Positions 6,683 through 7,244 of a stretch of 7,244 bases of DNA are shown one piece after another. How positions within the stretch are numbered: the stretch's first letter is position 1; each line of letters begins with the position of its first letter. The position numbers and the translations under genes were made by a program. The stretch spans positions 1-7,244 of the forward strand of contig CAMLEQ010000192.1 of the NCBI GenBank assembly GCA_946479015.1, given 5' to 3'. The DNA comes from an uncultured Gemmatimonadota bacterium. GTDB taxonomy: Bacteria; Gemmatimonadota; Gemmatimonadetes; Gemmatimonadales; Gemmatimonadaceae. The notes below the pieces were generated by a model. It did not search any database. It was not told where the DNA came from and saw only the letters and a list, made by a program, of their open reading frames with translations.

Positions 6683-7244
6683 GTGCGCCACACCTCCACC
6701 AGCCGCTCCACCAGCGCGTCGAGCTGGTGCAGCGGGATCATGTTGGGCCCATCGCTCGGGGCGTGGTCGGGGTCGGGGTGCGTCTCCATGAACAGCCCGT
6801 CCGCCCCCGCGGCCACGGCGGCGAGCGCAAGCGGCGGGATGAACTCCCGCGCCCCCCCGCTCGCGCCTCCCGCACCGAGTCCCGGGCGCTGCACGCTGTG
6901 GGTGGCGTCGAACACCACCGGCACGCCGCAGGCCTCGCGCATGCGCGCGAACGACCGCATGTCCACCACGAGGTCGCCGTAGCCGAAGAAGGTGCCGCGT
7001 TCGGTGACGGCGATCTCGCGGGAAGCGGGAAGCGGGAAGCGGGAAGCGATGTCGGGAGCAGGTACGCCTCCCGCTTCCCGCTTCCCCCTTCCCGCTTCCC
7101 GGACTTTCTCCACCGCCCCGCGCATCCCCTCCGGATGCATCCACTGCCCCTTCTTGATGTTCACCGGCTTCCCCGTCGCGCCGGCGGCGACGAGCAGGTC
7201 GGTCTGGCGGCAGAGGAACGCCGGGATCTGGAGCACGTCCACCA
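6670..7244 (-). CDS. kdsA: 3-deoxy-8-phosphooctulonate synthase (Kdo-8-P synthase), 3' part
   Basis: KdsA condenses phosphoenolpyruvate with arabinose 5-phosphate to give Kdo 8-phosphate in the cytoplasm, the committed step of Kdo synthesis. The gene enters from beyond base 7244; the first whole codon is at 7242 and 190 codons remain, about the last two thirds of a normal enzyme. Visible family motifs, numbered from that codon, are [17 protein letters not shown] (1-17), the substrate-binding NIKKGQW (28-34), [16 protein letters not shown] (81-96), [11 protein letters not shown] (111-121) and [20 protein letters not shown] (152-171). The His, Glu and Asp used as metal ligands in metal-dependent KdsA are present, but the deciding N-terminal Cys/Asn lies outside the window, so the class is open. 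Residues 52-76 replace what is normally about a three-residue loop and are encoded by a palindromic repeat. The TGA stop at 6672-6670 overlaps the start region of kdsC. Confidence 0.95.
   Translation of the reverse strand, partial: VDVLQIPAFLCRQTDLLVAAGATGKPVNIKKGQWMHPEGMRGAVEKVREAGRGKREAGGVPAPDIASRFPLPASREIAVTERGTFFGYGDLVVDMRSFARMREACGVPVVFDATHSVQRPGLGAGGASGGAREFIPPLALAAVAAGADGLFMETHPDPDHAPSDGPNMIPLHQLDALVERLVEVWRTCRR
6691..6697 (-). promoter_or_regulatory. Ribosome binding site of kdsC
   Basis: GGAGGTG on the minus strand, a full match to the common anti-Shine-Dalgarno sequence, lies 8 nt before GTG 6682 and 17 nt before GTG 6673. It supports the upstream start of kdsC. It sits inside the kdsA codons for VEVW, so chance cannot be excluded. 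Confidence 0.55.
7015..7089 (-). other. In-frame insert in the KdsA loop before the VTERG strand
   Basis: These 25 codons (RGKREAG through PLPASRE) separate VREAG from IAVTERG. In E. coli KdsA, as I remember it, the equivalent stretch runs KEGG-NDK-VILCDRG, so only about three residues are expected here; the net gain is about 22 residues (66 nt). The segment is rich in Arg, Gly, Pro and Ser and is translated almost wholly from the palindromic repeat. In the TIM barrel it falls in a helix-to-strand connection, on the face opposite the active site, where an insert could be tolerated. The exact ends of the insertion need an alignment to close relatives. Confidence 0.8.
7019..7101. repeat. Inverted array of 7-bp repeats (hairpin element) inside kdsA
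   Basis: On the plus strand, four perfect tandem CGGGAAG units (7019-7046) face four CTTCCCG units (7074-7101), the second of which is CTTCCCC (mismatch at 7087). The two 28-nt arms are complementary apart from that base. The 27-nt spacer holds a second, inner inverted repeat, CGGGAG (7053-7058) and CTCCCG (7068-7073), around a 9-nt loop. The inner right arm abuts the outer right arm, while six bases (7047-7052) are unpaired on the left. The element is read in frame as part of kdsA and also forms a strong hairpin in its mRNA. It resembles a mobile palindromic element, or an expanded repeat, rather than ordinary coding sequence. Confidence 0.93.

Noticed and set aside
7019..7101. CRISPR array or simple tandem repeat
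   Set aside because: The units are 7 bp, adjoin each other without spacers and are arranged as an inverted pair. This is a palindromic element, not CRISPR.
6683..7144. Upstream extension of the kdsC frame to about 345 residues
   Set aside because: The added part is the shifted frame of kdsA, Arg/Gly/Pro-rich without motifs, and KdsC is normally about 188 residues.

Overview
The window is a gene-dense, very GC-rich stretch from a Gram-negative (diderm) bacterium. All genes lie on the minus strand, so they read from right to left. I see no intergenic DNA: every gene overlaps the next by a few bases, and the whole window looks like the inside of one polycistronic transcript. The style of the RpoN N-terminus, the long OstA-type LptA and the base composition suggest Gemmatimonadota or a related phylum. 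This is inference from memory of such proteins, not a search.

In transcription order the genes are: kdsA (3' part, cut by the window edge at 7244), kdsC, kdsD, lptC, lptA, lptB, rpoN, and the 5' part of a family 2 glycosyltransferase (cut at base 1). KdsD makes arabinose 5-phosphate, KdsA condenses it with phosphoenolpyruvate to Kdo 8-phosphate, and KdsC dephosphorylates this to Kdo, the linking sugar of lipopolysaccharide. LptC, LptA and LptB belong to the Lpt machine that moves finished LPS from the inner membrane to the outer membrane. RpoN is sigma-54; its place directly after lptB is a widely conserved arrangement. The glycosyltransferase replaces the hpf/ptsN genes that follow rpoN in Proteobacteria.

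The unusual things are local. (1) kdsA carries an 83-bp palindromic element of four 7-bp repeats facing four inverted copies. It is read in frame and adds about 22 residues to a loop of an otherwise conserved enzyme. (2) A perfect 40-bp palindrome sits just inside the glycosyltransferase gene. (3) LptB has an N-terminal region of about 160 residues that I do not recognise, fused in frame to a normal ABC ATPase. (4) LptA is 514 residues with several OstA-like repeats, far larger than the E. coli protein. (5) LptC appears to be a lipoprotein. There are no RNA genes, insertion sequences or CRISPR arrays, and no promoter or intrinsic terminator that I can support. The long plus-strand open frames are antisense shadows caused by high GC.
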